DNA of 64,000 nucleotides from UBA2767 sp965228625 (GTDB lineage: Bacteria; Pseudomonadota; Alphaproteobacteria; Rhizobiales; Methyloligellaceae): contig OZ245829.1 in the NCBI GenBank assembly GCA_965228625.1, positions 3,782,001 through 3,846,000 of the forward strand, given 5' to 3'. The notes beneath the pieces are model-generated. The model was not told where the DNA came from and did not search any database. It worked only from the letters and a program-made list of their open reading frames with translations. Shown here piece after piece: positions 17,128-26,415 of the stretch. Made by a program: the position numbers and the translations under genes. How positions within the stretch are numbered: the stretch's first letter is position 1; each line of letters starts with the position of its first letter.

Positions 17128-17667
17128 ATGCCGTCAGCCGTTTCGATACAGGTCGGCGTGGTCATCGCGCGCGAAGACATCGACAGTGAATGGGAGGACC
17201 ATATCTGGCGGCCTGTCGGAGTGCTGCCCGGAGCGCGGGCGATGGATGACTGGACCGAGCTGCGGCGCGGTGAGGGTTGGGTGCACTACTATGCGCGGAC
17301 GATCGCACTTGAACTCCATCGCAAGGAAACCGAGTCCTACAAGTACAATCTGGAGGGGCGCGAGCCGGTTCTCTTCGTCATTTTGAATGATGATGACGAG
17401 GGCGAATTCCCTTACGACGTGCATCTCGTCACCGCCTCACCATACGAGGCGGCGGACTATCTGGATTCCGGTGAGCAGATCGTCGAACCGGTGGAGATGC
17501 CGGAGCCGGTATTCGCGTTCGTCAGCCAATTTGTCGACGAACATCACGCGGAAGAGAAGTTCAAGAAGCGAAAGCGCTCTGAGGTCAATGTCGAGGAGCA
17601 TAAATTCGGGCAGGAACCGATTTTCGAGTTGCGCAAGCGGATGAGGCAGGGAAACGGCCATGAGTGA
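17128..17667 (+). CDS. DUF3305 domain protein
   Basis: 179-aa soluble protein beginning MPSAVSIQVGVVIAREDIDS, with the family features of a W-rich centre (HIWRPVGVLPGARAMDDW, about 28-45), a conserved ELHRKETESYKYNLE segment near 66-80, and a basic tail. I chose the ATG at 17128; the upstream extension carries a spurious hydrophobic stretch. DUF3305 and DUF3306 genes are usually paired and occur with formate dehydrogenase genes; the biochemical role is unknown. The last 8 nt overlap the DUF3306 gene, so they are likely coupled. Confidence 0.85.
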   Translation: MPSAVSIQVGVVIAREDIDSEWEDHIWRPVGVLPGARAMDDWTELRRGEGWVHYYARTIALELHRKETESYKYNLEGREPVLFVILNDDDEGEFPYDVHLVTASPYEAADYLDSGEQIVEPVEMPEPVFAFVSQFVDEHHAEEKFKKRKRSEVNVEEHKFGQEPIFELRKRMRQGNGHE

Positions 17668-18394
17668 GCGCGACAACGACTTTCTCTCGCGCTGGTCGCG
17701 GCGGAAGGTGGAGGCGCGGGACGGCGGCCTGCAGAAGAAGCAGCCGGAACCACAACACAAGCCCGGCCGCATGCGCACCGAGCCACTGAAGCCCAAGGAC
17801 GCCGCGCCGGTCGGCGAGGCCGATGGCGAAGTGCCCGTGGAGAGGGCCGCATTGCCGGAACAGGGCGAGCCACAGGCAACCACTGGGGAGGCCGCGTCCG
17901 ACCAGGCCAACCCGGCCGAAGCGTCTAGGGAGCCATCCGATTGGGAGAACTTCGATTTCGAGTCGTTGCACTACGGATCCGACTACACCCAGTTCATGAA
18001 GAAGGGCGTCCCGGAGGCGGTGCGCCGCCGCGCCTTGCGGATGCTGTGGCAATCGAACCCGGTTCTCGCCAACATCGACGGCCTGAACGATTATGACGAG
18101 GATTTTACCGACGCCGCCATGGTCGTGAAGGCTTTTTCAAGCAGCTACAAGGTCGGCTCGGGTTATCTTACGGAGGAGGAACGCCTCGCCAGCTACAGCG
18201 AAGAGGCCCGTACGGTCGGGTCCGACGCACCCGACGAAGAGACGCCGGATGCCGATGTCGATGACGCGGACGACATGGATGTCGAGGACATGGAGGACGG
18301 CGACGATTTCGGCGACGAGACACGTATATCGCAAGATGAGAGTGACGGTGGTTCCGACACCGCAGAGCCTGATCCGAAAGGTGACACGACCTAG
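17660..18394 (+). CDS. DUF3306 domain protein
   Basis: 244-aa protein with the typical DUF3306 start, NDFLSRWSRRKVEA (about residues 6-19), and the conserved centre DYTQFMKKGVPEAVRRRALR near 111-130, followed by LWQSNPVLANIDGLNDYDED. The linker and the tail are low-complexity; the last 50 residues are extremely acidic (Asp/Glu-rich). It partners with the preceding DUF3305 gene. The role is unknown, but the pair is known from formate dehydrogenase loci. The ankyrin gene starts inside its 3' end. Confidence 0.86.
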   Translation: MSERDNDFLSRWSRRKVEARDGGLQKKQPEPQHKPGRMRTEPLKPKDAAPVGEADGEVPVERAALPEQGEPQATTGEAASDQANPAEASREPSDWENFDFESLHYGSDYTQFMKKGVPEAVRRRALRMLWQSNPVLANIDGLNDYDEDFTDAAMVVKAFSSSYKVGSGYLTEEERLASYSEEARTVGSDAPDEETPDADVDDADDMDVEDMEDGDDFGDETRISQDESDGGSDTAEPDPKGDTT

Positions 18395-19577
18395 CGCGTT
18401 CGTCGCGCTGCTGCTGACCGCGCTCATGTCCCTGAGCGGCGCCCACGTGTCTGTTGCGCAGGATTTGCGGAACGAAGCCCAGGGGCGCGTCCTGAGCGAC
18501 GTCGAGATGCTGATGGCGGCAACCGAGGCCAACCGGCTCGATGTGATCGTCACACTGCTCAACAAGGGGATCGACCCCAATGCGGCGACCGGCAACGGCT
18601 ACACGGCGTTGATGGTTGCGGCATCGAACGGGCGAACCGAGATCATCGACTTGCTTCTGGCGCGCGGCGCCGACGTCAACCAGGCGAACAAGACCGGCTG
18701 GACGCCGCTGATGGAGGCGGCGCTGCGCGATCAAGACAGGACGGTGCAGCAACTGCTGAAAGCGGGTGCCGGGGTCAAGACGGCGGAAACACGCAACGGT
18801 CAGACACCGCTGATTGTCGCGGCGAAAAGCGACCGGCCCGACAGCGTCACGGCCATACTGGCCGCCGGCGCCGATGTGAAGACGGTCGATACGAAGCGCG
18901 GACTTTCCGCACTCCATCACGCCCTTTCAAGCACCAAGCACCGGTCCGCCGAGATGGTTGCCGAGCTTCTGGTCGCGGGGGCCGACCCGGAGCAGCGGGC
19001 GCGGGACGGTTACACGCCGCTGATGTCCGCCGTGGACTCCGGACAGGTTGCCAAGGTTTCGCTCATTCTCTCGGAGAACGTCGCTGTCGATGCCGAGACG
19101 AAAGACGGGCGCACCGCACTCATCATTGCCGCCGGGCGTGAGCATCCCGCGCCGGTGCGGCGTTTGTTGAAAGCCGGTGCCAGGGTGGAAGGCGGTTCGG
19201 ACAAGTTCACCGCACTCACGCAAGCGGTGCGCGCCGGACTGCACGAGACGGCGCGGTTGCTGCTCGATGCCGGCGCCGACCCGAACCGCGTGGCTGTGGA
19301 CGGACGGCGACCGCTGATGCTCGCCGCACGCGGCGGCCATGACGTGATCGTGCAACTCCTGCTGGACAAGGGCGCCGACATCAATGGCCGCAACGGGGAT
19401 GACGGGTCGACTGCGCTGATGTGGGCCGCGAACAACGGACTGAAGAACATGGTCGAATACCTCGTCGGGCGAGGCGCCGACCCGACCATCAAGGCCAATG
19501 ACGGCTGGACCGCTGGCGAAGCCGCGCGGATGGCCGGGCATGTGGACATCGCGAACACGCTGGAGCGGCGCATTTGA
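18336..19577 (+). CDS. Secreted ankyrin-repeat protein
   Basis: 413-aa protein with an N-terminal export signal (about 16-43, ending VSVAQD) and about eleven ankyrin repeats from residue 54 to the end, with repeated units such as GYTALMVAASNGRTEII, GWTPLMEAAL and GSTALMWAANNGLKN. It probably works in the periplasm as a protein-binding scaffold. I give the ATG at 18336, which overlaps the DUF3306 gene by 59 nt. A GTG at 18381 would start directly at the signal peptide with a 14-nt overlap and is equally plausible. Its partner is unknown; context points to the formate dehydrogenase system. Confidence 0.84.
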   Translation: MRVTVVPTPQSLIRKVTRPSAFVALLLTALMSLSGAHVSVAQDLRNEAQGRVLSDVEMLMAATEANRLDVIVTLLNKGIDPNAATGNGYTALMVAASNGRTEIIDLLLARGADVNQANKTGWTPLMEAALRDQDRTVQQLLKAGAGVKTAETRNGQTPLIVAAKSDRPDSVTAILAAGADVKTVDTKRGLSALHHALSSTKHRSAEMVAELLVAGADPEQRARDGYTPLMSAVDSGQVAKVSLILSENVAVDAETKDGRTALIIAAGREHPAPVRRLLKAGARVEGGSDKFTALTQAVRAGLHETARLLLDAGADPNRVAVDGRRPLMLAARGGHDVIVQLLLDKGADINGRNGDDGSTALMWAANNGLKNMVEYLVGRGADPTIKANDGWTAGEAARMAGHVDIANTLERRI

Positions 19578-19588
19578 TCGAAAAGGCT

Positions 19589-19903
19589 CTAACGCGGGGG
19601 CTCGAGCGTCTCGTCGGCAAGATGCTGGCGCAGCATCTCGCGGTACTGGTTCACCATATGATCCACGAACTTCTCATGCTCATCCACATTGGTGACGGAC
19701 TTCGCGACATAGGCGTTGTACCGCGCCGCAGCGAAAAGGAATGCCATGTGTAGCTGGGTCGCCTTCACGTTCCGGTTCTCGCGGTTTGCGAGGTCGATGA
19801 ACTTGTCGGCAAGCTTGAGAAAGGCTGTGGTGTCGAGTTCGCCTTCCTTGCGGGCGACGCGGCGCTCGTTGCGCGATCGTTTGTCTGTTTCGGGTTCGTC
19901 CAA
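19589..19903 (-). CDS. DUF3144 domain protein
   Basis: 104-aa soluble protein. The core, with FLKLADKFIDLANRENRN at about 30-47 and AFLFAAARYNAYVAKSV near 55-71, fits the DUF3144 pattern of ADKFI-LAN and AAARFNAF. I chose a TTG start at 19903 because GGAG lies 8 nt upstream and it avoids overlap with the divergent protease gene. An ATG much further upstream in this frame would read through that gene. It is convergent with the ankyrin gene, with 11 nt between stops. Function unknown. Confidence 0.72.
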   Translation of the reverse strand: MDEPETDKRSRNERRVARKEGELDTTAFLKLADKFIDLANRENRNVKATQLHMAFLFAAARYNAYVAKSVTNVDEHEKFVDHMVNQYREMLRQHLADETLEPPR

Positions 19904-19916
19904 GGTCGGCGCTCCA

Positions 19917-21056
19917 ATGGTGATGAACTTGCGCGCTGATGTTACTCGTTCGGGCCCGAAGCTGTCACGCGTCGCGGGTGCTTGCGTCGCTGCCATGTTT
20001 TTGTCGACGCAGTCCCCGGTCAACGCACAGGAAAGCTGCAAGGCACCGCAGCCGGTATGCGACGCGCGTGCCGCCGTCTTCGGCATATCCGCTTTTGACC
20101 CGGTCGCCAGCGCCGTGCGCATCGGTTCCGATCTGTTGCTCACCAACCGACACGCGGTCGCCGACAAAACCGAAGTGGATATCGTGCTGCCCGACGGCGG
20201 GCGCGTGAAAGGTAAAGTCGAGCCGACCGGATTTCGCGGAGACCTCATTCTTGTGCGAGCCGATCTTCCTGACGGGCCGACCCTGAAAACCGGTGATGAT
20301 GTATCGGGGGATCTTTGGTCCGTCGGCCAGGATATTTCGAAACGGCGCGTGGAGGTCTATGCGAAGGGACGGGTGTTGTTGACGCCCGCGCCGGGCAAGC
20401 CATATGCGCGGCTTCACCACTCCGCATACAACCAACCCGGAAACAGCGGTGGCGCGCTCGTCAATGCCAAGGGCGAGCTTGTCGGCATCAATGCATCCGG
20501 CGGTGAAGGCCGTTTCGAAGCGGTTCCCGCGAGCCAGATCAGCGCGCTCCGCGCGCAAAGCGGCCCGGCGCAGGCTGAAACGAGCGCGTCGATCGGTAAA
20601 CACGTGCGCGAATGCACATTGATGCTTGAGAAAGCACAGCGGGTCGGCAGAAACGCGCCTGACAGGTTCGTCGAGGTGGTCAAGACGTCCTGTGCCGCAA
20701 GCGACAACCGCCAGCTATATGATCTTGCCGGACAGTTTCTCGGCCGTCAGCGGCGGCTAGACGAGTCGGTTGAGTTCTTTGAGCGATCCATCGAGAAGGA
20801 TCCCAACGCCATCAATTCCCGGCTCGGGCTCGTCATTGCCCTCCGGTTCGCCAGAAGGCTGGATGATGCGAAGCCGCACGTGCTGTGGCTCCTCGATGTC
20901 ATCCCGGAAGAACGGACCATCCACCCGGTGGCGCTTCATGTCGCCAAGTCGACAGACGATCAGGAGCTGATTGACCGCGCACTCGCGCTGATCGAGAAGC
21001 ACGCGCCGAACCAGCTCGAAGCCGCCCGGAACTTCCTCAAATCGCCCGCTCGCTAG
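19917..21056 (+). CDS. Secreted trypsin-like protease with TPR-like C-terminal region
   Basis: 379-aa exported protein. Signal peptide about 14-38 ending VNAQ; protease domain with His in LTNRHAVAD (about 78), Asp in FRGDLILVRAD (about 103 or 108) and Ser in NQPGNSGGALV (about 176); then TPR-like helices (about 270-345), for example SVEFFERSIEKDPNA. Start ATG at 19917, or 19923. There is no PDZ domain, unlike the protease at 10.4-11.4 kb. It diverges from the DUF3144 gene and converges on a subtilase, so two secreted proteases sit tail to tail. Confidence 0.82.
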   Translation: MVMNLRADVTRSGPKLSRVAGACVAAMFLSTQSPVNAQESCKAPQPVCDARAAVFGISAFDPVASAVRIGSDLLLTNRHAVADKTEVDIVLPDGGRVKGKVEPTGFRGDLILVRADLPDGPTLKTGDDVSGDLWSVGQDISKRRVEVYAKGRVLLTPAPGKPYARLHHSAYNQPGNSGGALVNAKGELVGINASGGEGRFEAVPASQISALRAQSGPAQAETSASIGKHVRECTLMLEKAQRVGRNAPDRFVEVVKTSCAASDNRQLYDLAGQFLGRQRRLDESVEFFERSIEKDPNAINSRLGLVIALRFARRLDDAKPHVLWLLDVIPEERTIHPVALHVAKSTDDQELIDRALALIEKHAPNQLEAARNFLKSPAR

Positions 21057-21065
21057 CTCGGGCTT

Positions 21066-21986
21066 TCATTGCGTCGCCGGTCCGGCCAGTGCCGGGTTCG
21101 CGATCCAGCCATACTTGGTGCGTTGCGTCCGGTCTCCCGGCGAGGGGCCGGCGAGCGCGACAATCGCCGACTTGATGTCCTGCGCACTCCAGTCGGGATT
21201 GATCGCCTTGAACCGGGCCGCGAGCGCGGCGATACGGGGAACGGCGAAACTCGACCCGGAAACGAAGGTCTTCGCGCCGGTGTGGTCGAAGGTCTCGATG
21301 CCTTCGCCGGGCGTCGAGACGTCGACGGTTTCCGGTCCCCAGTTGGAGGCGAGCGGGAGGCGGCCGAAGGCATCGGTCGAGGCGACGACCAACGCGTTGT
21401 CGAGCTTGAAGCCCGACGGGTAGATCGGCTTTTCGTCCACGTTTCGCCCGTCATTGCCGGCCGAAATGATGAACAGGATATCCGGATTGGCCTCCGCCGC
21501 CTTCCGGAATCGCTCCCAGTCCTTCTTCTGGTAGCCGCCGAGCGACATGATCACGATGCGGGCCGGGCTTTCCGCAATCGCGTCGACGATCTCCGCAAAG
21601 GTTTCGAACGAGTGGGCGCGATAGCGATAGGGGATCAGGCGGGCCTGTGGCGCCTCGCGCAGAAAGATTCCGGCGACACGGGTGCCGTGATGGCGCCCGC
21701 TGCCTGGCTTCTGGCCCGGGACAAGGTCGAACGGCTTTCGGTCGTTGTCGTGAAAGTCGTAGCCAAGGCACTCGCCTTGTTCGTCCCGCGCAAGCCGGCC
21801 GGCAATTCTCTCCAGGGTGTAATTAACGCCGGAATCGATGATCGCCACCGCAATGCCGCCGGGGTCCTGGCCGGGCGGCATGTCCGGCTCCATCTGTGAC
21901 GCGGGCGCGGAAACGCTGCCCAGCGCAAACAGAAAGAGAACCGGAAAGAGGACTCTCAGCAGTCTCATAGCGTGCGGCGTCGTCAT
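21066..21986 (-). CDS. Secreted subtilisin-family (S8) protease
   Basis: 306-aa exported serine protease. Signal peptide about 7-30 ending APAS, then a compact peptidase domain with Asp51 (AIIDSGVNY), His100 (GRHHGTRVAGI), the oxyanion Asn in SAGNDGRN (about 178) and Ser246 (SGSSFAVPRI). There is no long propeptide, so it resembles short S8 enzymes acting in the periplasm. Start ATG at 21986; a second ATG at 21968 is possible. Its stop lies 9 nt from that of the convergent S1 protease. Confidence 0.88.
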   Translation of the reverse strand: MTTPHAMRLLRVLFPVLFLFALGSVSAPASQMEPDMPPGQDPGGIAVAIIDSGVNYTLERIAGRLARDEQGECLGYDFHDNDRKPFDLVPGQKPGSGRHHGTRVAGIFLREAPQARLIPYRYRAHSFETFAEIVDAIAESPARIVIMSLGGYQKKDWERFRKAAEANPDILFIISAGNDGRNVDEKPIYPSGFKLDNALVVASTDAFGRLPLASNWGPETVDVSTPGEGIETFDHTGAKTFVSGSSFAVPRIAALAARFKAINPDWSAQDIKSAIVALAGPSPGDRTQRTKYGWIANPALAGPATQ

Positions 21987-22114
21987 CCTGGATTTGGGTC
22001 TCACGCTACGCGCGGCCACGATTGCATTCCCCCCACGGGGCCACTAACGTCGGCTGGAAACGTGCAACCGACCGATCAACAATAATCCGCCATTGTAGCG
22101 TCTGAAAAGCTGTC

Positions 22115-22495
22115 ATGACTCATCAAAATTCCGTCTGGCCCACCGAAATACGCCTGAACCCCGAGAAGGACACATTGAATGTCACGTTCGATGACGGCCG
22201 CAAGTTCTCCTACGCCGCGGAGTTCCTGCGCGTCCTGAGCCCGAGCGCCGAGGTTCAGGGCCACAGCCCCGACCAGCGTGTCACCGTACCTGGAAAGAAA
22301 CACGTGCGGGTGAAGGCCCTCGAGCCGATCGGAAACTATGCGGTCCGGGTCGTTTTCGACGACGGTCATGATACCGGTCTCTATTCGTGGGAGTATCTGC
22401 TCGAGCTCGGCGCGTCGTACGAGGACCGCTGGCAGGACTATCTGGACGAGCTTGATGAAAAAGGTCTGGAGCGGGAACCCATGGCAGGGCCGTAA
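22115..22495 (+). CDS. DUF971 / gamma-butyrobetaine hydroxylase-like N-terminal domain protein
   Basis: 126-aa soluble protein that consists of a single DUF971 domain. It begins WPTEIRLNPEKDTLNVTFDD and shows the family's Y-A-A-EFLRVLSPSAEVQGH and NYAVRVVFDDGHDTGLYSWEYL segments. Stand-alone copies are common near iron-sulfur and electron-transfer genes but have no agreed function. The start at 22115 has no strong ribosome site. It ends 167 nt before the TRAP solute-binding gene. Confidence 0.88.
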   Translation: MTHQNSVWPTEIRLNPEKDTLNVTFDDGRKFSYAAEFLRVLSPSAEVQGHSPDQRVTVPGKKHVRVKALEPIGNYAVRVVFDDGHDTGLYSWEYLLELGASYEDRWQDYLDELDEKGLEREPMAGP

Positions 22496-22662
22496 AGGCA
22501 TGGAATCGCGGACTTTACTATTAACAGGAGTTATACTTCCGGCGGTTACATCTTCTCCGCATTTCCGTTAATAATATGCCGCATCGTCGCACAAAGGGCG
22601 TGCGTACTGCCGCGCCCGCGTTATTGCGACGGAAAAGTCTGAATTGGTATAGGGAGGACAAT

Positions 22663-23646
22663 ATGCCATTTACCGCAAAAGGTAGAGTAGTGGCACTTGC
22701 CGGAGTACTGGCTCTGGGCGGTGCGCTCGTAACTGCTGAAGCCAAGGCTGAGACCAAATTCATCAGCATTGGTACCGGCGGCGTGACGGGCGTGTACTAC
22801 CCGACCGGTGGTGCCATCTGCCGTTTGGTCAACAAGAACCGCAAGGAGCACAAGATCCGTTGCTCGGTCGAGTCAACGGGTGGATCGATCTACAACATCA
22901 ACAACATTCGTGCGGGCGAGCTGGAATTCGGCGTCGCCCAGTCGGATTGGCAATATCATGCCTACAACGGCACCTCGAAGTTCAAGGACAAGGGTCCCTT
23001 CAAGGATCTGCGGGCCGTCTTCTCAGTGCATCCGGAGCCGGTGACGGTTCTGGCGCGCCGCGATTCCGGCATCAAGACCCTGACCGACGCCAAGGGCAAG
23101 CGCCTGAACATCGGCAACCCGGGTTCAGGTACCCGCGGCACGTGGGAAGTCCTCGAAGGTGCGCTTGGTTGGAAGCGCTCCGACCTCAAGCTGGCCTCTG
23201 AGCTGAAGTCGGCCGAGATGTCCCAGGCACTCTGCGACAACAAGATCGACGCCTATTTCTGGCTCGTCGGTCATCCCTCTGCGTCGACCAAGGAAGCCGT
23301 CGCCTCGTGCAACGCGCTGATCGTCGACGTGTCGGGGCCGGCCATCGACAAGCTCATTGCCGACAAGCCGTACTACCGCAAAGCCACCATTCCGGGTGGC
23401 ATGTACTCCGGCAATGACAAGCCGATCAACACCTACGGCGTGGGCGCGACTTTCGTGACCAGCGCCAAGGTTCCGGACGAAGTGGTCTATGAACTCGTGA
23501 AGGCTGTCTTCTCGAACATCGACGACTTCAAGAAGCTGCATCCGGCGTTCAACAACCTTGATCCCAAGGAAATGATGAAGGATGGTCTGTCCGCCCCGCT
23601 GCATCCCGGCGCGGTCAAGGCTTACAAGGAGCTTGGCCTGATGTAG
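22663..23646 (+). CDS. TAXI-family TRAP transporter solute-binding protein
   Basis: 327-aa periplasmic binding protein of a tripartite ATP-independent transporter. Signal peptide about 1-31 ending AEAKAE; mature domain starts TKFISIGTGGVTGVYYPTGG, the hallmark of TAXI receptors. Further family features are GEVEFG-like GELEFGVAQSDWQYHAY and GNPGSGTRGTWEVLEGALGW. GGGAGGA lies just before the ATG at 22663. The ligand cannot be read from sequence; TAXI systems take up small organic acids or amino acids. The permease follows after a strong terminator. Confidence 0.93.
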   Translation: MPFTAKGRVVALAGVLALGGALVTAEAKAETKFISIGTGGVTGVYYPTGGAICRLVNKNRKEHKIRCSVESTGGSIYNINNIRAGELEFGVAQSDWQYHAYNGTSKFKDKGPFKDLRAVFSVHPEPVTVLARRDSGIKTLTDAKGKRLNIGNPGSGTRGTWEVLEGALGWKRSDLKLASELKSAEMSQALCDNKIDAYFWLVGHPSASTKEAVASCNALIVDVSGPAIDKLIADKPYYRKATIPGGMYSGNDKPINTYGVGATFVTSAKVPDEVVYELVKAVFSNIDDFKKLHPAFNNLDPKEMMKDGLSAPLHPGAVKAYKELGLM

Positions 23647-23664
23647 TTGCTCAGGTGACATATT

Positions 23665-23694
23665 CGGAGGGGCGGTTTTCGCCCCTCCGTTTTT
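23665..23694 (+). terminator. Intrinsic terminator between TRAP receptor and permease genes
   Basis: Perfect 10-bp stem (CGGAGGGGCG / CGCCCCTCCG), loop GTTTT, followed by TTTTT. Placed just after the receptor gene, it would let only part of the transcripts continue into the permease, giving the usual excess of binding protein over transporter. The stoichiometric role is inferred. Confidence 0.9.
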
Positions 23695-23745
23695 CGTACC
23701 GGCAAGCCAGCGATTTGCCCTGTTCGGGGCTGGGAGGGGGGTTTG

Positions 23746-26391
23746 ATGGCGAAGAAAAAGGAACAGGCGCTGAAAGAGGCGCCCGGAGCAGTGTCAGCTC
23801 CAGTCGAAGACGACGATGCCGCCGCCAGGATGGTCGCGGAAATCGATACCGGCGCACGTAATCCAGCAAATTGGCAAGGCAAACTGATAACAGGGGTCGC
23901 CCTGTTGTGGTCGCTCTTCCAGATTTACTACGCGTCGAACTTTCCTTTCCTGCTCACAGAGCTGACAGGCATAAATTTCACACTGAATTCCGATCAGGGC
24001 CGGGCCATCCATCTGGCGTTCGCCATGTTTCTCGCGGCGACGGCCTTTCCGCTGTTCAAGTCAAGTCCGCGCGACCACATCCCCTGGTATGACTGGGTCC
24101 TTGCTTTGGCGGGCGTTACCGCCTGTATGTATTTGATATTTGCCAGTGCCGGCATTGCGGAACGCGCCGGCATATCCAGCACGTCCGATATGGTGATTTC
24201 GTGCATAGGGCTGTTTGTCATTCTGACCGCCACGTACAGATCGCTCGGCCTGCCCCTGGTGGTCGTGGCATCCGTGTTCATGATGTACACGTTCTTCGGG
24301 GACCGGGATTTCATACCCGAGGTCATACAGTGGAAGGGCGCGTCCCTCGGCAAGGCACTGTGGCACTACTGGATGCAGACCGAAGGCGTGTTCGGCGTCG
24401 CGCTCGGCGTGTCGACGTCGATGGTCTTCCTGTTCGTTTTGTTCGGCTCGTTGCTCGACAAGGCGGGGGCCGGCAACTACTTCATCAAGGTCTCGTTCTC
24501 GCTGCTCGGCCATCTGCGCGGCGGTCCGGCGAAGGCCGCGGTCGTTTCCTCGGCGATGACCGGCCTGATATCCGGCTCGTCGATCGCCAACACGGTGACC
24601 ACCGGCACGTTCACGATACCGCTGATGAAGCGGGTCGGCTTCCCGGCCGAGAAGGCCGGTGCGGTCGAGGTCGCGTCGTCGACGAACGGACAGCTCACAC
24701 CGCCGGTTATGGGCGCAGCCGCGTTCCTGATGGTGGAATATGTGGGAATCAGTTATCTGGACGTTGTCCGCCACGCCTTTCTGCCGGCGGTCATCTCCTA
24801 CATCGCGCTCGTCTATATCGTCCATCTTGAGGCCCTGAAACTCGGCCTGAAAGGCATGGAGAGGTCTGGACCGGTCAACACGCTGGCCAAGAAGCTGACC
24901 AACGCGCTCGGCGGGTTCGTCGGCGTCGTCGCGCTCGCGGCCATCATCTACTACGGCCTCGGCTGGACGAAGGACGTGTTCGGGGACGCGACGTTCTACG
25001 CGGTGACGGTCTGGTTCCTCATCGCCTATCTGTTCCTCGCCTGGTACGCGTCGAAAGTGCCGGACCTCGAGGTCGACGATCCGAACGCGCCGCTGACGAC
25101 TCTGCCGGCGGTCGGAGCCACCGCGCGGACCGGCTTCTATTTCCTGCTGCCGCTGGTCGTGCTGATCTGGTGCCTGATGATCGAGCGGTTCTCGCCCGGC
25201 TTGTCGGCCTACTGGGCGACGCTTTCGATGATCCTGATCATTCTGACGCAACATTCCGTGAAAGCGTTTTTCAGAGGTCAGGGCGACCGGCTCATGGCGG
25301 GCGTCAAGCACGGTTTCGACCAGATGATTGACGGCTTCATCGCCGGCGCGCGAAACATGATCGGCATCGCCGTGGCCACGGGTACGGCGGGTATCATCGT
25401 CGGGACGATCTCGCTGACGGGCGCCCATCAGGTGATGGGTGAATTCGTTGAGTTCATTTCCGGCGGCCACCTGATGCTGATGCTGTTCTTCGTCGCGGTC
25501 CTGAGCCTGATTCTCGGCATGGGGTTGCCGACGACGGCGAACTACATCGTCGTGTCGTCGCTGATGGCGCCGGTCATTGTCTCGGTTGGCGCACAATCGG
25601 GCCTGATTGTGCCACTCATCGCCGTGCACATGTTCGTCTTCTATTTCGGCATTCTTGCCGACGATACGCCGCCTGTCGGCCTTGCGGCCTTTGCCGCGGC
25701 AGCCATATCGCGCGGCGATCCGATCAGGACGGGCATCCAGGGCTTCATGTATGACATCCGGACGGCGATCCTGCCGTTCCTTTTCATTTTCAACACGGAG
25801 TTGCTGCTGATCGATGTAACCCTGATGCAGGCGGTGTTCATTTTCATTGTCGCGGTGACTGCAATGCTCTTATTCGCGGCGGCGACGCAGCAGTACTTCA
25901 TCGTGCGCAATCGCGTGTGGGAGAGCCTCGCATTGCTGCTTATCGCATTTACCCTCTTCCGGCCGGGCTTCTGGCTTGATCAGGTGCATGCGCCGTTCAA
26001 CAATGCGCCGCCCGCGGACATTGTGAAAATCGCCGGTGAGTCGCCTCCGGACGGCAGCTTGCGTGTGGTCGTTTCCGGGGAGAACATTTCCGGCAAGATC
26101 GTCACAAAAACGGTTGAACTGCCTCTGGGAGCAGCGGGAGACGGGGCCGAGCGGTTGAGGACCGTGGCAGGCCTCGAAGTCCGCGACGAGGACGGCAAGA
26201 CGCTGGTTGACAATGTGGAGTTCGGCGGTTTTGCGCAACAGCAGAAGATCGACCTGGATTGGGAAATCCTTGAGGTGAAGGTGCCGGCCGACCGGATGCC
26301 AAAGGAGCTTTTCTACATCCCGGCGCTTCTGCTGCTCGGCCTGATTATCTTCATGCAGCGGGGCCGGCAGCGTAAGGAACAGGCCGCGTAG
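23746..26391 (+). CDS. TRAP transporter fused DctQM permease (TAXI type)
   Basis: 881-aa inner-membrane permease in which small (Q) and large (M) TRAP subunits are fused, with about 17 or more hydrophobic segments between residues 45 and 750. Typical parts are FVLFGSLLDKAGAGNYF, the GLISGSSIANTVTTGTF loop (about 279-295) and SSTNGQLTPPVMGAAAFLM. A soluble C-terminal domain (about 760-850) matches the DUF3394 extension known in TAXI permeases, followed by a last membrane helix near the end. Start ATG at 23746 after GGGAGGGGGG; a TTG one codon earlier is less likely. It works with the receptor encoded upstream. Confidence 0.94.
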   Translation: MAKKKEQALKEAPGAVSAPVEDDDAAARMVAEIDTGARNPANWQGKLITGVALLWSLFQIYYASNFPFLLTELTGINFTLNSDQGRAIHLAFAMFLAATAFPLFKSSPRDHIPWYDWVLALAGVTACMYLIFASAGIAERAGISSTSDMVISCIGLFVILTATYRSLGLPLVVVASVFMMYTFFGDRDFIPEVIQWKGASLGKALWHYWMQTEGVFGVALGVSTSMVFLFVLFGSLLDKAGAGNYFIKVSFSLLGHLRGGPAKAAVVSSAMTGLISGSSIANTVTTGTFTIPLMKRVGFPAEKAGAVEVASSTNGQLTPPVMGAAAFLMVEYVGISYLDVVRHAFLPAVISYIALVYIVHLEALKLGLKGMERSGPVNTLAKKLTNALGGFVGVVALAAIIYYGLGWTKDVFGDATFYAVTVWFLIAYLFLAWYASKVPDLEVDDPNAPLTTLPAVGATARTGFYFLLPLVVLIWCLMIERFSPGLSAYWATLSMILIILTQHSVKAFFRGQGDRLMAGVKHGFDQMIDGFIAGARNMIGIAVATGTAGIIVGTISLTGAHQVMGEFVEFISGGHLMLMLFFVAVLSLILGMGLPTTANYIVVSSLMAPVIVSVGAQSGLIVPLIAVHMFVFYFGILADDTPPVGLAAFAAAAISRGDPIRTGIQGFMYDIRTAILPFLFIFNTELLLIDVTLMQAVFIFIVAVTAMLLFAAATQQYFIVRNRVWESLALLLIAFTLFRPGFWLDQVHAPFNNAPPADIVKIAGESPPDGSLRVVVSGENISGKIVTKTVELPLGAAGDGAERLRTVAGLEVRDEDGKTLVDNVEFGGFAQQQKIDLDWEILEVKVPADRMPKELFYIPALLLLGLIIFMQRGRQRKEQAA

Positions 26392-26415
26392 GGCCGGATT
26401 TTGCGAATGAAATCA

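Noticed and set aside
24061..25629. 522-codon open frame antisense to the TRAP permease
   Set aside because: Composition is dominated by Arg, His, Asp and Gln with no hydrophobic core or motif; the plus-strand permease is certain.
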